This document shows, in pieces, positions 23,036 through 36,239 of a DNA stretch of 64,000 nt (position 1 is the first letter of the stretch; the number at the start of each line of letters is the position of its first letter). This DNA comes from Xylogone sp. PMI_703 (Eukaryota > Ascomycota > Leotiomycetes): contig JAJTUQ010000004.1 in NCBI GenBank assembly GCA_021399445.1, positions 3,162,001 to 3,226,000 on the forward strand, in the 5' to 3' direction. The translations under genes were made by a program, and so were the position numbers. The notes under the pieces were generated by a model. It did no database searches, was not told where the DNA came from, and saw only the letters and a list, made by a program, of their open reading frames with translations.

Positions 23036-25777
23036 TCAAGAGCCTACGTTCTGACCAAACTGTCGGGTCCGCTCTGACTCCATCGGCTTCACGGGCGGGG
23101 TCAGGTTCTGCATCTGCGGACTCGGCGACAGAGGAGCAACCGGTGGTAGCACGGAAGGCGTGCCCCCTTCGAAGCTGCCGTTCGGTGTCGACAGCACTCG
23201 CGACGGAGAGTGCTTGGTGGGCGACAGGCCCGTAATGGGTGGAGGCAGCGCAGAGGCATGTACAGAGTCACCGTGCGAATTCGCGGACAGGATATCGCTG
23301 CCCGAGGCTGCTTGATGGGACTTTGTGGCCCCGACCGGCTGGTGCGCACTCGCGCTGGGGCTACTACCGCTTGCTTGGAGAGGCCCCATGATATTGTTCT
23401 TGCTCACTGGGGTGAGCATCGGCGTGCCTACTAGAGGTGATTGCATGTTAATCGAGCTACGTCGGTGACCATCGTCCTGCTGCATATGTCGGGGGGTATT
23501 TGATGCCTGAGGTGACTGGGGTATCCCATAGCTCGCAGAACTGGGAGTTTGTGCGTCCTCCCTTGGGGCGCGTCCGCCAATGTGCTTGGGCGTGTCTCCT
23601 AGGTGATTCTGCGCGTGAGCTGAGTTTGGTTGCATCCGATACGGCTCTGGAGTCGATCCATTCGTAAACGAATAGCCACGCGACTGAGCCGGTGGTGGCA
23701 GGCTCGTGGGACTCTCCGGGTGCGGTGAAGAGAAAACGTGCGCGCTTGGTGGCCGTGCAGTGCTTAATGGCGGATGTGAGGAGCTCTGGCCGTTGCTGTA
23801 GGGTGACGCTCTGGGACCGTTTGCTGATCCTGGGTGGGTATTAGGGTCGGTCTTCTGGGCGACACTGGGCGTTTGGACAGAAGGTTCAGTTTGCTGGGAG
23901 ATCTGCGGGTGATGCCCATTGCTGATAGGATAGAAAGTGTATGTCTTCGGGAGAACTGTATGGCTCGGCTGGGGTTGCTGTGACGGAGTCTGGATATTCG
24001 CGCTTCTATCTACCGTAGACTGGGCAGTTGCAGGAGAACCATTTCGTTTCGGTGTCATGTTAGAGGATGAGGAGGAGGGGCGGATCTTTATTTTGATAGG
24101 TGGATGATTCTTGGCTCTCTCTTCGTCCTCAGCACGGCGTTTGCACGTTGTGCAGATGAAGTGGAAATCGTCTCGTTCGGCATCGACCTGGCTGATCCCC
24201 ACGCACTTGCTATGCTGCCAGATATTGCACTTCTCACAGGCAATGCTGTGGGTACCATCGTCAATCTTGCCATAGGCGCCGCAGATGCAATCGAAGACCC
24301 AGTCATCCTCCTCCTCCGCAAGTTCTTCAAGTGCCTGTTTCTTCCTTTCGATTTCGGCCTTCAGATGCCGCTCTGACATACGCCCTGCACCAGACCCAAG
24401 CATTTTGCTATCTTCGGAAAGGTTTGCCAGCTCTTCCTCGTGGAGAATGCGACGAGCCTCTCTTTCCTTCAGTCTCTGCTCGCGGGTCATCATTCTTGAC
24501 TCTCGTTCTTTTTCTAACTTCAACCATTTCTCTTGCTCCTTCTTGGCCATAGCTAATTCGGCCTGTTTCTTTCGTTCGGCCTCTCGAGCCTCCTCTTCCT
24601 GCTTCTGAACTTCCTGCTTGTGCGCTATTCTGCTCGACCGTTTAGCTGTAGCTAACTTTGACAGATTTATGAGCTCCCGCTCTTTCTGTGCTGCTTTCCG
24701 TTTGCGAGCCTCTTCCTGCTTCTCTAAAATGGGTAGTACTTCGTCTATGAGTCGTTGACGTAAAGCCTTCTCGTTCGGATCTCTAGTCTTCGCAAACGAG
24801 GCTATGAAATTGTTAAGTTCATCTAAGGTAACAGCCACACATTCCCAAGTCATGCCACCTAACCCGTCATTGTCCCTTTGGTCGCTTTCATTATCACCGG
24901 CTCCTTCGCCATCTTCTGTAGGCTCAGCCTCACTCTCAGTTGACTCAACAATGCGTCTCCGCCTGCTAGCTCTTGCAGCAGCCTTGTATTTCTTTGTGTT
25001 CTTCTTTGGTTTCGCGGCCGGTGGTGGAGGTGGGGGAGGGTCGGTGCGTCGGTATAATCGGTTGTCGTCTAGCACAAAATATGTACGATCTTCAGAATCC
25101 CATCCAAAAGGTTCAATCCGCCATATAGTTTGTTCGCTGTCCTTCTGCTCAGGCATCCTCTCGCGAATTCTATCTGGATTTATCATTGTCCATTGCGTCA
25201 ACTGCTGTAAAACTCGTATCTAATTATATGTTAGAAGTAGATCATAGTCGGACTGGGGTTGTAGCTGACCTTCGTAAATACATCAAACTCTGAGAAATTT
25301 TTAGGTTCTTCCTCTTCACCAAAAGGATTTAACTCAGGAGCTTTCGCCATGTACTGACGCCGCGTATATTCATCGAATATCTCATGTCTTGCAGAAATTA
25401 GCATCATCTTTGCCCACAAGATCGAAGTAACCTACGTGAGCCCCCTGTGCGAAGAAACAAATTTTAAAAGAGCCAGCCCAATTTCCGGCAGAACGGTAGA
25501 CTGTGGTTTAAGACATTCCATCTCCAATTCCTAAATCTCGAGGAATAAGTATTCTGCCCATCACAGAAGATATCCAAGCAGTGCTAGGGGATATCAAGAT
25601 GCGCCAACGTACCTCGATGTCGATTTGCTCATCAATTTTAACCGCGCGACCAAAAGTGAAAATCCACTGAGCCAAATTCGCAAATTGCCACATGTTTCGA
25701 ATGCGCTCAAGCAGAGTAGGTTCCCTCGGAGGCTCTACGGCCTCCATCTCCTGGTGGCCTCGCTTCCTGGCAACCAT
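23036..25777 (-). CDS. Chromatin protein with N-terminal DDT/WHIM-like region and PHD finger
   Basis: Minus-strand exons 25777-25613, 25530-25436, 25387-25270 and 25219-23036 give 853 residues; introns of 82, 48 and 50 nt join in phase. The N-terminal ~180 residues contain TLLERIRNMWQFANLAQWIF, ELEMECLKPQS, ALLKFVSSHRGLTHEIFDEY, RVLQQLTQWTM and IEPFGWDSEDRTYFVLDDNR. The last is a WHIM-type motif seen in ISWI-partner proteins such as RSF1, CECR2 and ACF1. A long charged coiled coil (about 260-430) leads to a C4HC3 PHD finger near 435-490 (CICGAYG...CEKCNIWQHSKC...CTTCKR). The remainder is Ser/Pro/Gln-rich and disordered. The role is probably a nuclear chromatin-remodeller accessory or histone reader. 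Orthology to a named fungal subunit cannot be settled by eye. Confidence 0.9.
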
Positions 25778-26684
25778 GCCTGCGAGCCAGTGGTCAAAAC
25801 CACTATGGACAACACTCCTTTATGATATGTGTAATTATTTTTGTCGTTCGGTAATATGGAGTGTTATAGAATGTTAAATTAGGGACAGTAAATCACTGTC
25901 GTTGATGCAGGGTGGTCGGGGAGATCGAGATCCGATTGAAAGCATTTAGATGAATGGCCCAAAAAATCAACGCGATTCACGCAACGCGCAGGAGATCTCG
26001 TTTGCCTCATCCACTATCACGTGATTGTGTCTCACCAAGTCTGCAGGCTTAATTATGTTGAAGCCTGATGTTTAAGGAGTCACTGCGCTACCGTGCTCCT
26101 CTTAGGCTCCCGGCAAGCCGTCCCACAACGGCGCGTCAACACCTCTTCTAAGTTTCACATCATTAAACGCCATTAGAGAGACAAATCTGTGTATTTTTGA
26201 AGGGGTAAAAAAGATATAGACTCTAAAAAATGCCCGAAATATAGTAAAATAAAAAAGAATATAAAAGTAAATTTCATGAAGAGTTTCATATGTCACTGCC
26301 CTATTCCTATTATTGGAACCTCCCGCGCTAAATTTTGGCTGCGGGAGGCAGGGGTTGTACTGCAAGGAGCAGTGCGCTGCTGCGGCAGCTGAAGTGCGTA
26401 ACACGTTTGAAGGAGTTGAAAGTTCATAGGACTCCAACAACATTATTCTTCCGAATAAAAAACACGAAATGCTTTCCTACAAAGAGAGTGGATAAATGAT
26501 ATATTATGACCTGTAAACCGTGCGGAAAGCGCTCGGTGCCGACGATGACTACGATTCCCTAGACTGAATACGAACCTCCGAGTTGCACTGCCCTGATTCG
26601 CAAGGGACCAACTGTGAATCCCCACGACTTTGGCAGATATAAACATACACACCCCTCCGCTTTCATTCACAGGCATAGGCCACA
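25778..26684. other. Divergent promoter region between the PHD gene and CCH1
   Basis: No gene seen. The two genes diverge from this ~900-nt interval. AT-rich stretches at 26200-26290 and a TATAAA near CCH1 are the only elements noted. Confidence 0.6.
26638..26643 (+). promoter_or_regulatory. Possible TATA element of CCH1
   Basis: TATAAA 42 nt upstream of the CCH1 start codon. It is close to the ATG, so either the leader is short or the match is chance. Confidence 0.3.
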
Positions 26685-29600
26685 ATGCCTTCTCCAAACC
26701 AATTTGACTCGTCGAATTCATCTACTCCACCACAATCGATACCTCTGCGAAATCTTACACGACCACCTGGCCCTGCACAAACAGGAGATGGGGAACAATG
26801 GGATGGTGAGCGAGGAAGGAACCTGCTTAGCGGTGGAAGGGCGACCGTCAGTCAAAATTATGGAACACGCTATGAAAGGCTAGACGATGCATCTCCGAGT
26901 CCTCCTGGGGGTAGAGCCTCAATTCCATCCAGAGGGCCCCCGCTCGCGATTCCGGCCGCGAGAGGTGGGCAACAGGCCGAGTCACCGATATCCCCAATGG
27001 GTAATCCTGCAGAGTTCCAGGCTGCAATGGGATTTGCTGGATTGACTGTGCCTGGTGTCAGTTTATCCCAGAATACCAGAAATAGAGCCATGTCCTATGG
27101 CGGACGTGACGAAGATGACTTTGAGGTGTATCCATATCGTGATACGGAGCATGAAAACCCATCATACTTTGGCGAGTCCGATCGAACTCCGCTAACAGAC
27201 CCAAGTCACATTCAGCCTCTTAGCGGTGCCCGACCTTCAGATGAGAGGACCAGTTTCCAGAGTGTCAGGTTTAGCAGTCCAAGCTCAAAATATAAAAGCA
27301 GGCGGCTCGGAGATGATCTCTCAGCAGCTGAAGCAGGATTGCGCTCAAGTCGGACAAGGTCGCAGAGATATGGCGCGTCTCTTAGTCCAGATGGACGGAC
27401 AAGATCACTGTCACCTTCATCTGCAGGAGCTTTATCCAAGGCTGGATCCATGGTAAGGGCGATGTCGCAACGTGTGGTTAACTTGAGTGGAGAATCCGAA
27501 ATTCTTGAAATGAATACTCGACGGCGGCAGGCTAGTATTGGAGAGTCAAATCTGAGCCGGTCTGATACGGTGGATTCAGCTCATATCAGCATGGTACCCC
27601 GACCAGAGACTTTTATTTTACCGGTGGAGAAGGGGTCTACTATTGTTGAGGAGCCTCAGCCTATTCCATGGCAGCAATATCGAGAGCCGGAAAACCCTCT
27701 GAAAGGAAAGAGCCTGGGAATATTTTCTCCTGAAAGCAGAATCAGGAACAAGTTCTGTGACCTTCTAGTTTATCCATACACAGAACCAATTATCTTGTTA
27801 TTGATAGTAGTGCAGACAATCCTTCTCGCCCTCGACTCCTCGAAGAGTGTGTATACTCATCCCCGCCCCGAAAGATGGGGTTCGCCGATTGACTACGCAT
27901 TGCTGGGGTTATTTACTATTTTCTCTCTTGAAATTATAGCTCGAATTATTGTCTCTGGATTTATCCTCAATGCAGCAGAGTACAGCACTATAGATCGAAA
28001 ACGTGGTCTTAAGGGCGCTGTTTATGACAAATATCGTGCTGTATTTGCGCCTCAACGACAGTTTTCCGTCAAAAAGCCCAGACCAGAGCCGCCTCAGAAC
28101 TTTGGTGGCCCGACGATTCTTCGATCATTTACTGGTATGCAACCACCGGCAATGACTACAACCATGGAGCAAGCGCAACGACAGCAGCTTGCTCGACGAG
28201 CTTTTTTACGCCACTCGTTCAACAGACTCGATTTTGTGGCAATAGTCTCCTTCTGGATAGCATTTGCCCTTGGCATTTCGGGGACGGAAAGCGGCTCACA
28301 TCTCTATATTTTTCGTATGCTGAGTTGTCTGCGGATTCTTCGATTGCTGGCTATTACAAACGGCACAGCAGTAAGTTTCATCAAATCTATCTCTTGAATG
28401 TGGCTAACCTGTCAAGATTATCCTTCGGAGCTTGAAGAAAGCAACGCCACTTCTACTTAACGTCTCCTTCCTTATCGGCTTTTTCTGGCTTCTTTTTGCC
28501 ATTGTTGGTGTGCAAAGCTTTAAGTCCAGTTTTACCCGTCAATGTGTATGGCTTGACCCCTTGGACCCCTTCAATCAATCAGGTACAGCTTATGTCAATG
28601 CTTTTCAATTCTGCGGAGGCCAGTTCAACAATATTACCGGGGCACAAGATCCATGGTATATGGGTCCGCTGGATAACTTGATTCCCGGAGCTAAATCGCA
28701 TAAAGGGTATCTATGCCCCCAGGGATCCATATGCTTACAACTTGATCGATCTCTACGACCCTACAATGGAACCTTCAGCTTTGATAACATTGGGCAATCA
28801 TTGGAGCTCGTGTTTGTTGTCATGAGTGGCAATACCTTCTCTGACCTTATGTATTACACCATGGATTCGGATTATCTTGCTGCTGCTCTGTTCTTTGCTT
28901 GCGGTATTGTCATTATGATGCTCTGGCTTCTTAACTTGCTCATTGCCGTTATTACATCCTCATTTCAAGTAATCCGAGAAGAGAGCAAAGCCAGCGCCTT
29001 CGCGGCAAACCTAATGGAGGGACCGGCCGTCGAGAAAAGAGAGATACCAGAATACGTCCCGAAGGCGAAAGCTATATTTGATAAAACGTTCTGGTTCTGG
29101 ATTATCATCATCACCTACGATCTTGTATGTCAGGCTTTCCGTAGTTCGGATATGTCAATACATCGTGTGCATTTTATAGACGCTTCCGAAATTGTGGTCA
29201 CCATTCTGCTCCTTGTCGAAATTATTCTTCGGTTTGCGGTTGACTGGCGTGGCTTTATCTATAAGAAGAGAAATTGGTTTGATTTCATGCTTGCCATTCT
29301 CACGACCGCCATTCTGATCCCACCAATTCGACATTCTGGCCAGCCATACGCCTGGTTGACATTCTTTCAAATAGTTCGCGTGTACCGAATTGTCTGGGCC
29401 GTGCCTGTAACCAGGATGTTAATCAAGTTGGTCCTAGGAAATGCGACTGGTATAGGAAATCTGATGCTTTTTGTGTTCCTGATGACCTTCCTGGTCTCAA
29501 TATTCGCGGTCCAGCTATTCAGAGGCGAGCTTCCGCAACAAGATGCGTACGGGAATACTATCGAAGTGACATTCGCCACAATATGGAATGCATTTTTGGG

Positions 29601-32600
29601 AATGTATCAGATCTTGTCGAGTGAAAATTGGACGACTCTGCTCTACAATATCACCGCATTTGATGATTTCCGTAACACAGCGTGGGTCGGTGCCGTATTT
29701 TTCATCGGATGGTTCATTCTGGCAAACTTGATTCTTGTGAATATGTTTATTGCTGTCATTCAAGAAAATTTTGATGTTTCCGAGGACGAGAAACGCATGC
29801 AACAAGTTAAAGCCTTTTTGCATCGAAAGGAGCTTGGAGGCTCCTCAAGTAACCTCTCTCTTTCTGCAATCCTTCGTTTTGGACGATCCAAGAACAAGAG
29901 AGATGGCTTGGATTATGGACCTGCAACGTTAGAGATGTTGCTTAAAGATGCTGTGGTGAAAGACTTTCTGGATGAAGAAGCTGAACCAATAAGGGAGGCA
30001 GATACACACGTTGAGACAATGAACACGACAGAAGCCCCTGCCTTAAAGCCAGGTCCAATATCTTCGGTTTGGGGGAAGCTTATGGCGAGACTGTGGCACC
30101 ATGAACCGAATCCATTCTATTCAAATACTAATTACACGGCCAACTCTGATGAGACCAGAGATGCTAGAACGCTTGCGAAGGAAGTAGTGTCACAAGCTTC
30201 ACAGCGCAAGAAAGCACAGCGGGAATATTTAAGAAGACATCCACATTACAACAAATCTCTATTCTTATTCAAACCTGATAACCCAATACGACGTTTATGC
30301 CAGAAAATGGTTGGACCTGGGCGCGGGAGTGAAAGAATCGAGGGCGTCGAACCAAACAAAATTATCTGGTACAGTTTTTCGGCTCTTATATATGCTGCTA
30401 TTTTTGCGATGGTTCTCCTGGCTTGTGTAACCACACCATTGTATCAAAAAGAGTACTTTGAGAGCCACGACTACGCCGTTAGAAATTGGTTTGTCTGGAC
30501 CGACATGGCATTTGCCGTGGTCTTTACTGTTGAAGCCATCATCAAGGTTATCGCAGATGGGTTCTTCTGGACCCCAAATGCGTATTTCAGGAGCTTATGG
30601 GGATTTATCGATGGCCTAGTACTGGTTACTCTCTGGATTAATGTCGTCACATCATTTGCCAACGACGGAGCTATCTCTAGAGCTGTGGGGGCCTTCAAGG
30701 CATTAAGGGCATTACGTCTACTCAATGTCAGCGATAGCGCTAGAGAAACCTTCCATTCCGTGATTATCGTAGGAGGTTTCAAGGTTTTCTCAGTAGGTAT
30801 ATGTGGATTCCAAGCCTCGACTGCTGCTAACCAATGCATAGGCCGCTGTTGTATCTCTGTCCTTGTTAATTCCGTTTGCCATCTACGGCGTTAATCTCTT
30901 CAATGGAAAGTTCCGTTCCTGCAATGACGGCTCTGACAGCATCACCAACTTAACGGATTGCTTTGGAGAGTACTCGAGTTCCCCATATAGCGGAGACTGG
31001 CCATTATTGGCGCCTAGGGTAGTGTCGAATCCCTTCTATGACTTTGACAACTTTGCCAGTTCGCTTTTCATTCTCTTCCAAATTGTCTCCCAGGAAGGTT
31101 GGGTGGATGTCATGTGGAGCGCACAATCAATAACTGGAAGGGGACTTCAGCCGCAGGACTATGCCTCCCAGGGCAATGCAGTTTTCTTTGTCGTATTCAA
31201 TCTCTTGGCTACGATATTCATTCTTACTCTGTTTATCTCTGTGTTCATGCGCAATTATACGGAACAGACTGGGGTGGCTTTCTTGACGACGGAGCAGCGC
31301 TCATGGCTTGAACTGCGCAAGCTCTTAAAACAAGTGTCACCTTCCAAAAGACCTTCGTCTAGGGAGCCCAGTAAATGGAAGGACTGGTGTTACAAGCGAG
31401 CTGTTCGAAAACATGGCAGGTGGAATCGAGCTGTCACCTTGGTTCTTGTCATCCAACTTATCCTCTTGTTAGTAGAGACCTATCCCGAGCCTGCCTGGTG
31501 GTCCAGAGCGAGGGATTTTGTGTTTTTGCTGTTCACGATCTTCTTCATGGCCAACATCGCTGTCCGCATCATTGGACTGAGCTGGGCCAGATTTAGCAAA
31601 AGCTCCTGGGATATATTTTCGCTGTTTGCCGTCTTCGGAACATTCGTCACATCATTACTACTTATGACTAACTGGTCTTCGGATATCTATATTCAGATGC
31701 ACAAATTCTTTCTTGTCTTAATTATTCTTCTTTTAATCCCACGCAACGACGCACTGGACCAGCTCTTCAAGACTGCTGCTGGTAGTTTAACAAGTATTGG
31801 CAATCTTCTAGGAACTTGGTTTGTTCTCTTTTTAGTCTATGCGATTGCCATGACGCAGGCTTTCGGGCTCACCCGATTTGGCGGTGGAGAGAGCAACAAT
31901 ATAAATTTCAGAACTGTTCCCAAGGCAATGATTTTACTCTTCCGCACCAGTATGGGCGAGGGATGGAACCAGATCATGGAAGATTTTGCTAATATTCAAC
32001 CGCCTTTCTGTGTGTTGGGAGATACGTTTTTCGATACTGATTGCGGCAGCGCTGCTTGGGCTCGAGGGCTTTTCATCTCCTGGAATATCCTAAGCATGTA
32101 TATCTTCACCAGTTTGTTCGTTTCTCTCATCTACGAGAGCTTCAGTTACGTCTACCAGCGCTCCAGTGGTCATGGTAGGGTCAATCGAGAAGAACTTCGA
32201 CGATTCAAACAAGCTTGGGCAACTTTAGATCCGGATGGAACAGGATTCATTACAAAGGAACAGTTTCCACGACTTCTTGGTGAGCTCTCCGGTGTCTTCG
32301 AAATGCGAATCTATCCGCCTGAACATTCCGTGAGAAGGATCCTAGAGGATGTTCAACAACAACCGACAAGCGGCAGGATCGCCTCGATCTCCTCAGCAAG
32401 CCAAGCTACGGGTGTAGATAGGAAGGCTTTGAATGAGAGACTTGCACAAATAGATGTGCGTGCTGTTCGAGCTGCGAGAGCTCGATTCAACTTATTTTAC
32501 GAGGAAATTATGGTATCAGCTGACCATGAAAAACGAATCGATTTTACAACAGTATTGCTACTGTTGGCGCATTATAATGTGATCAATGATAGCAAGAGTC

Positions 32601-33230
32601 TGAGACTTGAGGAATTCTTACGTCGTCGTGCTCGTTTACAGAGAGTTGAGGAAGAAGTCCGTCGCCGGATTGTAGTCGGATTTTTTGATACACTGTAAGT
32701 GACTGATCTTTTTCGGGACTTTTAGTTCTCTGCTTATACAATACAGGTACTGGTCGAGGAGATTCAAGCAACACATAGAAAAGAGGAAGTCGAGCCGATT
32801 AACGGCTGTTCCCCAACTTGGACCCGAGGTCTTTGTTGATGATCACGAAGCAGAGATCAGCAAAACTCCCAGATCATCAACTGGCTCGATGTTATCGCCA
32901 TCAACAGAAGTTGAAGAGGCCCGCAACTCTTTCATCAGCCGTGGCCTGAACAGTGCATCACGACATCGGCGAGGAACAACTTCCGGCAGTGCACCGGGTA
33001 GTAGTTCAGCGATATCACCACAGCTTTCACCCAATCGTGTCACCAGTGTCGGATTCACTCTCCCTGTAGAGGAATTTGATAGGCATAGTGACGGTGGCTC
33101 AGCCAGCAGCAGCAGGCGTAATAGTGGTGTCAGTGCAGAAAACGTGCTCGAGGTGCTCGATAATTCTGCATGGGGTGAGAGTATTCGACGGAGTTTCACG
33201 ATGAGACGACCAGAACCAAGCGATAGATGA
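26685..33230 (+). CDS. CCH1: Plasma-membrane calcium channel alpha subunit Cch1
   Basis: Exons 26685-28370, 28417-30792, 30842-32694 and 32747-33230 give 2132 residues; introns of 46, 49 and 52 nt keep phase. A ~360-residue disordered cytosolic N-terminus precedes four ion-channel repeats at roughly 360-750, 785-1020, 1210-1510 and 1550-1790. Pore-loop motifs are VMSGNTFSDL (about 699), SSENWTTLLY (964), SQEGWVDVMW (1438) and MGEGWNQIME (1726). Repeat I therefore carries Asn where repeats II-IV carry Glu, as I recall for fungal Cch1 and unlike animal EEEE channels. After repeat IV is an EF-hand-like loop DPDGTGFITKEQ (about 1818). With Mid1, Cch1 forms the high-affinity calcium influx system used in pheromone, ER-stress and cell-wall responses; the role here is inferred from the family. 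The S4 segments carry few regularly spaced Arg, fitting weak voltage sensing. Confidence 0.95.
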
Positions 33231-35966
33231 TGAGCATAAATTCATAATGAACTTTCGGATATGCTCAAGAAATGATCCTGCTACACAAAAAGGCAGGAAT
33301 GCGAGATTGAGGTGGTATAGAAAGATCACGAGTCCGCATATTTTTTTTAATACTGTATTCTGTTATATACAAGGAGCGAGGAGCTTCTCTATAGAGAGGC
33401 ATGTCTTCCCTCAACGGTCAGTCCGGGTTCGAGGTCAGGTTTCGAAGAGCGTATGTAAGCGAGGCGTTTGGCTCTTACATCTGCTCGGGCTCCTGCATAT
33501 ACAATATCCTTCAAGGATGCCTTTCCTTTTTTGTGGCATTTGGTTTTTCTGTTACTACTCTTTTCTTCACCTATGGAATAGCGAGGAGAATAGATGCATC
33601 TGGTTGGCGGGTTCAATTTGGCTTGGGATCTTTTCTGGACGGGAAACCAGAAAGCACTTATGGGGCCGGAGGTTACTGTTCTCTTTGTTTTTACTGCTAC
33701 TCTAGAGATGATTGATTCCCAGGGGCACACCAGTTTTTCGTTTGTTAATACTAGAGATCACCATGCATGGCTGCGGAGTCAAAATGTACATAGAGCGTAT
33801 TATAATGGAATCTAATGCGTATTCAATAGATCCTGCTCGTGGCAGCAATTCACGAGACCACTCACTCTGGCATAATTATTAGTCCATACCAATCTCTCTC
33901 AGCAGAATCAAGGTGAATCTGATACTGAGGAGACCACAGCACAGGACTCAGCCAAGTACTGCAACCTCATGCAGCAAGTTTCACATTTACGAATGAGGCG
34001 AAGCCCCCTTTTCAAAACCAAACGGAAATTTTCAACCTTGGGAGACTTCCTTAAAATAGCTCCGATGAATATGTCATCACGGCAGCCCATTGCCCTCTTT
34101 CGAACTCTATTCCTCTCCGCCTCCCCTGGTGCGCATCAAACGCAATGGTTCATGTACTGTACACTGCCCCGCGACCCCTCGGTTCCTTGGTAGCGAAAGG
34201 GAGTGTTAGATGATGGGGGACGTGAATTGTGGATCCGGCTTGTAGCAGACGCGTTTGAGAATCTCTTCTCCTTCACGAGAATACATTTTTTTCTGCTTGG
34301 GTTTGTTTTGTTTTCACCTTGGCGAAAATGGGGAGTTTTGTACTGCAGGACTCAGGCCTGGATCGTACTGCACTGTACCATCGACTGTGTACAGCTTCCC
34401 TTCAACAGTCGCGTTGATTTCGCTCCGGCCATACCGATTGAATGTCGCGGCGCCCATTTTTTATTTCCTTTTCAGACGGCTTCTCCGGCAGCTCACCGTG
34501 CATAATGACGGGCAATTAACTCCATGAGAAGGCGGTGCAGGCTACGGTACTGACTACCTTCACCGCATTGTGCAGCACTGCATTAATTTATGAGATTGCA
34601 ACGGCGTGATAAGGACACCGCAGAGGAGAAGCAGCAATGCCGAGGGCAGACACATCAGTCAGCTGGCCTCTGGAGAGCGGGCCTCCCGTTTGTTCGTTTG
34701 CCGGGGGACAAAAGCCCTGTCGGCCACGGCGCAGTGACCGCTTCCCCCAAGCACGAAAGGTGAGACCGCCGCCTGTTGCTGCTACCGGACTTCAACAGGG
34801 CCCCTGGAGGAAAATCATACAGGCACATACACGAACTCATCGAGACTCCTTCCTTTTCCTTCGACGCGTCTTCTTCCTCAACGCCTCTTCCCTGGCACGC
34901 TCGAGGGTTGTCCTGCGAACCCTTCACTCTCGCACTTCCAGCTAGACCACCATGATCGATCTTCTCTGACATCTCCTGTAACGACGGCCTGCACTGGTGC
35001 TTCTCCACCGGGTTCACTTGCTGTGTACGCTCGTATGGGAGCAGGACTGGCCCCTAGAGCAATGACGCTCCAGAGTCTGCTTCTGGCATGCTCAGGCCAT
35101 CCTCTTTTCCATCATCAGCCATCAGCCCTCTGAGCTAAACGAGCTCGACGGGCGATGATGATGTGCAGTGTCTATCCGGATGTGTATGTGACTCGCCGCT
35201 GCCCCCTTCTTCCTCCGTATCTGTGTGAGACCGGAAACAAATTGCTCCACTATGACCAAAACACCTCCTTCTCGTCCCAAGATTCTAGGAGACAAACTAG
35301 GAGGAAACTAGGAGGCAATCGCGTGCATCAAAAGTCAAGTCCGTGTGTGTGTGTGTGTGTGCTCTATACACAGTATTATTAAAATCCAGGCTGCGTCCCG
35401 TCGCTGCTGCTGCTGCTCTTCTTCCCTTTTCTCCTCTAGGTGCCGTCGTTTGTTTTTGTTTAGTCACGTTCGAGCGAGTTGTGAAAGAAAAAGCAAGCCC
35501 TCTGGAGGAGCTAGGTCTCGATTCTGCGGGCAAGAAAAACAAGCCTTGAACCTCGATTCCATTCTTTCTACCCACCTTTTACCGCTATCATTCTTTTATT
35601 TTTCTCGAGGCTGGGCCTTGATTTACTGCTGTCGTTATTACCTCGCATTATCTTGCTCCTACTCTATCATTACGCTTACGCAGATACCACGTCCCGGCCA
35701 CCTCTACTTGGGCGTTGACAGTTGCCAGATCCACCTGCATAAGGCGGTACATTGGATATCAGTCAACCCTGGTCAATACATACAACCATACATAATATCG
35801 ACGGCCTTCCCTTCTGCTTCCATCTCTAATCCCTTCCTTGCGGTCACTCCATTCATTCCAAGAAAGGGCTCATCAACGCTCGCACTCTAAGTAAATATAT
35901 ACGCGTCAACCATCAAAGGAGACGTCACTACCAACAGTCAGACCTACATACATACAAACAAACAAG
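33231..35966. other. Long intergenic region between CCH1 and a small gene
   Basis: About 2.7 kb with no well-supported gene. A 104-codon open frame at 33401-33715 has no recognisable motif and lies in CCH1 3' DNA. The right half is pyrimidine-rich with a GT microsatellite and looks like a long leader or promoter for the gene at 35967. Confidence 0.5.
35343..35361. repeat. GT dinucleotide microsatellite
   Basis: Nineteen nucleotides of uninterrupted alternating GT. Useful as a polymorphic marker; no function is implied. Confidence 0.9.
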
Positions 35967-36239
35967 ATGGCTCGATTCCACGCTCTCTCTTTCTCCAGCA
36001 TCCGCTCCTCCCTTCGACGCTCGTCGAATGCATCTACTTCCTCTCATGAATCAGACCGCAACTCCCTCACATCCAACACCTCGTCATCTGCCAGGACTAT
36101 CCGCTCCATCATGCACAGACGACCTTCCGTCATGGACCTCGAGGAGGAGCAGAAGAGCTTTGCTTCACGATTAGAAATCCTCGAGCCGAGACCTCTTGTC
36201 TACTGGGGCGGCCTGGAGGAGCGAATGGGCCATCTATGA
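35967..36239 (+). CDS. Small Ser/Arg-rich protein of unknown function
   Basis: A 90-codon single-exon frame whose ATG follows the leader-like CAAACAAACAAG. The first 45 residues are Ser- and Arg-rich (SSIRSSLRRSSNASTSSHES). The C-terminal half is more ordered: HRRPSVMDLEEEQKSF followed by LEILEPRPLVYWGGLEERMG. I think the PRP-YWGGLEERMG segment recurs in small filamentous-fungal proteins, but this is recollection, not a search. There is no signal peptide or membrane segment. The upstream ~600 nt are pyrimidine-rich, typical of an expressed leader. A further 3' exon cannot be excluded, but the stop follows directly after the motif. Confidence 0.55.
   Translation: MARFHALSFSSIRSSLRRSSNASTSSHESDRNSLTSNTSSSARTIRSIMHRRPSVMDLEEEQKSFASRLEILEPRPLVYWGGLEERMGHL

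Noticed and set aside
33401..33715. 104-codon frame with several hydrophobic stretches downstream of CCH1
   Set aside because: Lies in likely 3' UTR DNA; no recognisable family and no promoter signal.
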